The notes under the pieces: model-generated
The model's database searches: none
What the model was told of the DNA's origin: nothing
The model's input: only the letters and a program-made list of their open reading frames with translations
Shown here: positions 6,283-8,617 of the stretch, in pieces
Numbering within the stretch: the first letter of the stretch is position 1
How the letters are laid out: each line of letters opens with the position of its first letter
Position numbers and translations under genes: made by a program
NCBI GenBank assembly: GCA_002292185.1
Contig: DBBL01000032.1
Coordinates: forward strand, 1 to 8,617
Direction of reading: 5' to 3'
DNA length: 8,617 nucleotides
DNA from: Akkermansiaceae bacterium UBA985
GTDB lineage: Bacteria > Verrucomicrobiota > Verrucomicrobiia > Verrucomicrobiales > Akkermansiaceae

Positions 6283-6325
6283 TTTGTACATTGGCATTTG
6301 TTCATAGGCCTTTAAAAAACAAATA

Positions 6326-7159
6326 GTGATTGCGCGTTTCGCCCCATCCCCAACGGGACCCCTCCATTTAGGCCATGCCTATGCGGCGGTATTTGCCTAT
6401 GAGTTAGCGATGGAAAAGGGCGGTAGGTTTTTACTCCGTTTTGAGGATATCGATGTCACCCGTGTGAGGAATCAGTATTACTTAGCTATCGAACGTGACC
6501 TAGCATGGCTTGGAATCCATTGGGACGGCACCCCCATTAGACAAAAAGACCGATTATCCGCCTACACAGTGTCTCTTCAAAAGCTCAAATCGTTGCACGT
6601 GGTGTATCCTTGTTTCTGTACTCGGCGTGAGATTCAGCAAGAGCTTAAGTACATGATTAACGCTCCTCATGGTTCAGAGGGGGAGACGATCTATCCTGGA
6701 ACATGCCGAGACCTTACGCCGACAGAGAGAGCCGAGCGAATTGGCCAGGGACAAGCCCACTGCTGGAGATTGGATGCCCGTCGAGCAATAGATCTCACTG
6801 GACCGCTGGTGTTTGAAGATCAAATAAAAGGACGCCTTGCTGTTGACCCTTTGCTTTTGGGTGATGTGGTTTTAGCCCGCAAAGATATTGCTACTTCTTA
6901 TCATCTAGCGGTTGTCACAGATGATCATTTTCAAGGTGTCACGGATGTGACGCGAGGTGAAGATTTGTTATCGTCCACGCATGTTCACCGCATACTACAG
7001 AGTCTTCTTGGCTTAGCGGTGCCGGTGTATCACCATCACCGGCTTATTGTTGATGAGGCTGACAAGCGGCTAGCGAAACGGGACGATGCTGTGAGCCTAG
7101 CAACACTGCGTGACCAGGGTAAAAAGCGTGAGGATATTTTAGCGATGCTCTGCCCATAA
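6326..7159 (+). CDS. gluQ: Glutamyl-Q tRNA(Asp) synthetase
   Basis: This 277-residue protein resembles the catalytic half of glutamyl-tRNA synthetase and ends where an anticodon-binding domain would begin, as expected of GluQ. The enzyme activates glutamate without tRNA and attaches it to queuosine at position 34 of tRNA(Asp) in the cytoplasm. Class I motifs are RFAPSPTGPLHLGH (4-17, containing the HIGH-like HLGH) and the KMSKS counterpart KRLAKRD (247-253). Zinc ligands of the family are present: Cys96, Cys98, Tyr123 and Cys127 (PCFCTR and YPGTC). The start is a GTG at 6326, chosen because homologues begin only a few residues before RFAPSP and an in-frame TAG lies just upstream. No Shine-Dalgarno sequence is visible. 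It is divergent from znuA and convergent, with a 24-base gap, with the ATPase gene. E. coli GluQ is, from memory, about 30 residues longer. Confidence 0.94.
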   Translation: MIARFAPSPTGPLHLGHAYAAVFAYELAMEKGGRFLLRFEDIDVTRVRNQYYLAIERDLAWLGIHWDGTPIRQKDRLSAYTVSLQKLKSLHVVYPCFCTRREIQQELKYMINAPHGSEGETIYPGTCRDLTPTERAERIGQGQAHCWRLDARRAIDLTGPLVFEDQIKGRLAVDPLLLGDVVLARKDIATSYHLAVVTDDHFQGVTDVTRGEDLLSSTHVHRILQSLLGLAVPVYHHHRLIVDEADKRLAKRDDAVSLATLRDQGKKREDILAMLCP

Positions 7160-7183
7160 TAGGCAAGCTGGCTTTATTTGGCG

Positions 7184-8617
7184 TCATTTGGCTTCCTGCG
7201 GAGAAAAGAAGAGTATACGCATACTGTTCATCACCACGATAATGGTGGATCCTTCATGGCCGATAACCCCAATAGTAAGAGGGATCCAGCTGCCCATGGC
7301 CGCGAGGCCGAGTAGCATCACTACACCAAGAGAGATGGCGAGGTTTTGGCGGATGATGGCATGGCAGCGGCGACTCAGGTGGTAAGCGTCGAGCAGGCTT
7401 TCGAGCTTGTCATAGGTCAGCACCACGTCGGCTTGCTCTAAAACGGCATCGCTGCCGCGCAGACCCATGCCAATGGACACATCTGCCGCGGCCAGACTGG
7501 GGGCATCATTGACGCCGTCTCCGGCCATGGCGACGATGTCGCCCTGCTCACGCCACTCCTGAATGATCGCAACCTTGTCTTCAGGGTGCAGGCTGTGTTT
7601 GTAGTCTGTGAGTCCTACTTCATTGGCGATGATTTGTGCGGATGCGGCTCGGTCCCCTGTGAGCATCGACGTCTTTACCCCATGAGCGTTGAGTTGCTGA
7701 ATGAGGGCGTTGGCTTCAGCTCGTGGTGTATCACGCAGCAGCAGCCGGCCAGAGAACGCCTCGCTGTGTACGATTACTTCTGTTAGTCCGGCTTTAGGAA
7801 GTGGTAGCTTGTTGAGCCAGGAGTGGGATGGGGCAACTTCCAAGACCAATTCGCGTCGGCCGAGGGTGACTTTTTTACCAGCCACGGTTCCCTGCAAACC
7901 CTTACCGGCAATAGATAGAAAGTCTGAGACCTTTAGCTTTTTGCCACCGCGCTTCTGGTGCTCGGTTTGAATAGCCCGCGAAAGGGGGTGAGTTGAATTC
8001 AGCGACAATGATGCTGCCAGATCGAGCAGGCTTTGATCGGAGTCTGGCAGGTCTGTTTCGATATCGACGAGCTCAAGTTCGCCTTTGGTCAGTGTGCCGG
8101 TTTTATCCATGGCAAGGCGCGTGATTTTTGCGAGGCCTTCTACGGCGATACCGCCACGGAACAGAATGCCGCGGCGGGCACCGCTGGCAATACCGGCGAG
8201 AATCGCACTGGGAATAGAAATCACCAGTGCACATGGGGAGCAGACGACTAGGAGTGTCATAGCTCGATAGAACGCTGATTTTTGACCCCCTTCGGAAATA
8301 AAAGCAGGCAGGTTCATGCCATAATGCCAGACGAGAAACATCGCAAGAGAGAGCAGCAGGATGCCGATGGTGTAGGCTGTGCCGAAACGATCGGTGAAGC
8401 GCTGGGAGGGAGCTTTTGATTGTTGGGCTTCCTTGATCAGGGAGATGATGCGTGCGTGAGCGCTGTCTCCGGCAACTTTCTGAACTTCGGCATCAAGCTT
8501 GCCCCAGGTGTTGATCGTGCCGCCGAATACTTGATCACCACTGACTTTTTTAACGGGGTTGGCTTCTCCTGTTAGTGAGGACTCATCTGCGGAACTCTCG
8601 CCGGCAATTACCGTGCT
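7184..8617 (-). CDS. P1B-type (P1B-4-like) heavy-metal-transporting ATPase, 5' part beyond window edge
   Basis: The frame is open from the right edge (my translation of 8342-8617 continues it) to the TGA at 7184-7186: 478 codons including the stop. The visible protein has the actuator motif TGE (residues 16-18 of the visible part), then membrane helices with CSPCAL, the phosphorylation motif DKTGTLTKG, the heavy-metal ATPase HP motif (STHPLSRA), TGDR, GDGVNDAPSL, and a final helix pair with GHEGSTIIVV. It is an inner-membrane pump that exports cations from the cytoplasm at the cost of ATP. SPC in place of CPC, and HEGST in the last helix region, are signatures of the P1B-4 group, whose members move Co, Fe, Zn or related ions, rather than classical ZntA/CadA. 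The N-terminus, including any metal-binding domain, is not visible. The ATG at 8341 is internal, not the start. The 24-base gap to gluQ shows no clear terminator. Confidence 0.93.
   Translation of the reverse strand, partial: STVIAGESSADESSLTGEANPVKKVSGDQVFGGTINTWGKLDAEVQKVAGDSAHARIISLIKEAQQSKAPSQRFTDRFGTAYTIGILLLSLAMFLVWHYGMNLPAFISEGGQKSAFYRAMTLLVVCSPCALVISIPSAILAGIASGARRGILFRGGIAVEGLAKITRLAMDKTGTLTKGELELVDIETDLPDSDQSLLDLAASLSLNSTHPLSRAIQTEHQKRGGKKLKVSDFLSIAGKGLQGTVAGKKVTLGRRELVLEVAPSHSWLNKLPLPKAGLTEVIVHSEAFSGRLLLRDTPRAEANALIQQLNAHGVKTSMLTGDRAASAQIIANEVGLTDYKHSLHPEDKVAIIQEWREQGDIVAMAGDGVNDAPSLAAADVSIGMGLRGSDAVLEQADVVLTYDKLESLLDAYHLSRRCHAIIRQNLAISLGVVMLLGLAAMGSWIPLTIGVIGHEGSTIIVVMNSMRILFFSPQEAK

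Noticed and set aside
6206..6325. Canonical gammaproteobacterial Zur box upstream of znuA
   Set aside because: No sequence near the remembered consensus (ATGTTATA half-sites) was found; only the different inverted repeat reported above.
7160..7183. Bidirectional terminator between gluQ and the ATPase gene
   Set aside because: The 24-base gap contains only tiny palindromes and no stem followed by a T-tract.
8339..8341. ATG at 8341 as the start of the ATPase
   Set aside because: The frame stays open upstream to the window edge and encodes the actuator-domain TGE motif, so this Met is internal.

Overview
The window is a compact, gene-dense piece of a Gram-negative chromosome built around one zinc (or zinc/manganese) acquisition locus. 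Outer-membrane beta-barrel proteins and periplasmic signal peptides show a double-membrane cell. Only one of the starts examined has a clear Shine-Dalgarno sequence. Together with the style of the ABC proteins and of the P-type ATPase, this makes me lean, with low confidence, towards a marine Verrucomicrobiota (Opitutae-like) bacterium. The TrmO protein is very close in style to the gammaproteobacterial one, so a gammaproteobacterium is not excluded.

Layout. On the minus strand, reading from about 6205 down to 1, lies a tightly packed series: znuA (periplasmic metal-binding protein), an unrecognised membrane-anchored 159-residue protein, znuC (ATPase), znuB (permease), two tandem paralogous outer-membrane barrel proteins with His/Asp/Glu-rich loops, and trmO (tRNA m6t6A37 methyltransferase, cut by the window edge). 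znuC overlaps the genes on both sides by 8 bases. An intrinsic terminator-like hairpin lies between the two barrel genes, its U-tract touching the start codon of the second. gluQ (glutamyl-queuosine tRNA(Asp) synthetase) diverges from znuA across a 120-base, AT-rich region that holds a perfect 10+10 base inverted repeat, the best operator candidate here. Convergent with gluQ, running in from the right edge on the minus strand, is the C-terminal two thirds or so of a P1B-type metal-exporting ATPase. Its SPC and HEGST motifs place it in the P1B-4 subgroup.

How the genes fit together. The barrels would admit or capture metal at the outer membrane, ZnuA would bind it in the periplasm, and ZnuB/ZnuC would import it. 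The 159-residue protein, anchored in the inner membrane with a His-tipped periplasmic domain, is a candidate accessory factor. The ATPase would remove excess metal. Histidine-rich patches recur in the barrels, the accessory protein and the N-terminus of ZnuC. No long gene-free stretch exists: the largest gap is the 120-base znuA/gluQ control region. Nothing resembling an insertion sequence, CRISPR array, tRNA or rRNA was seen.
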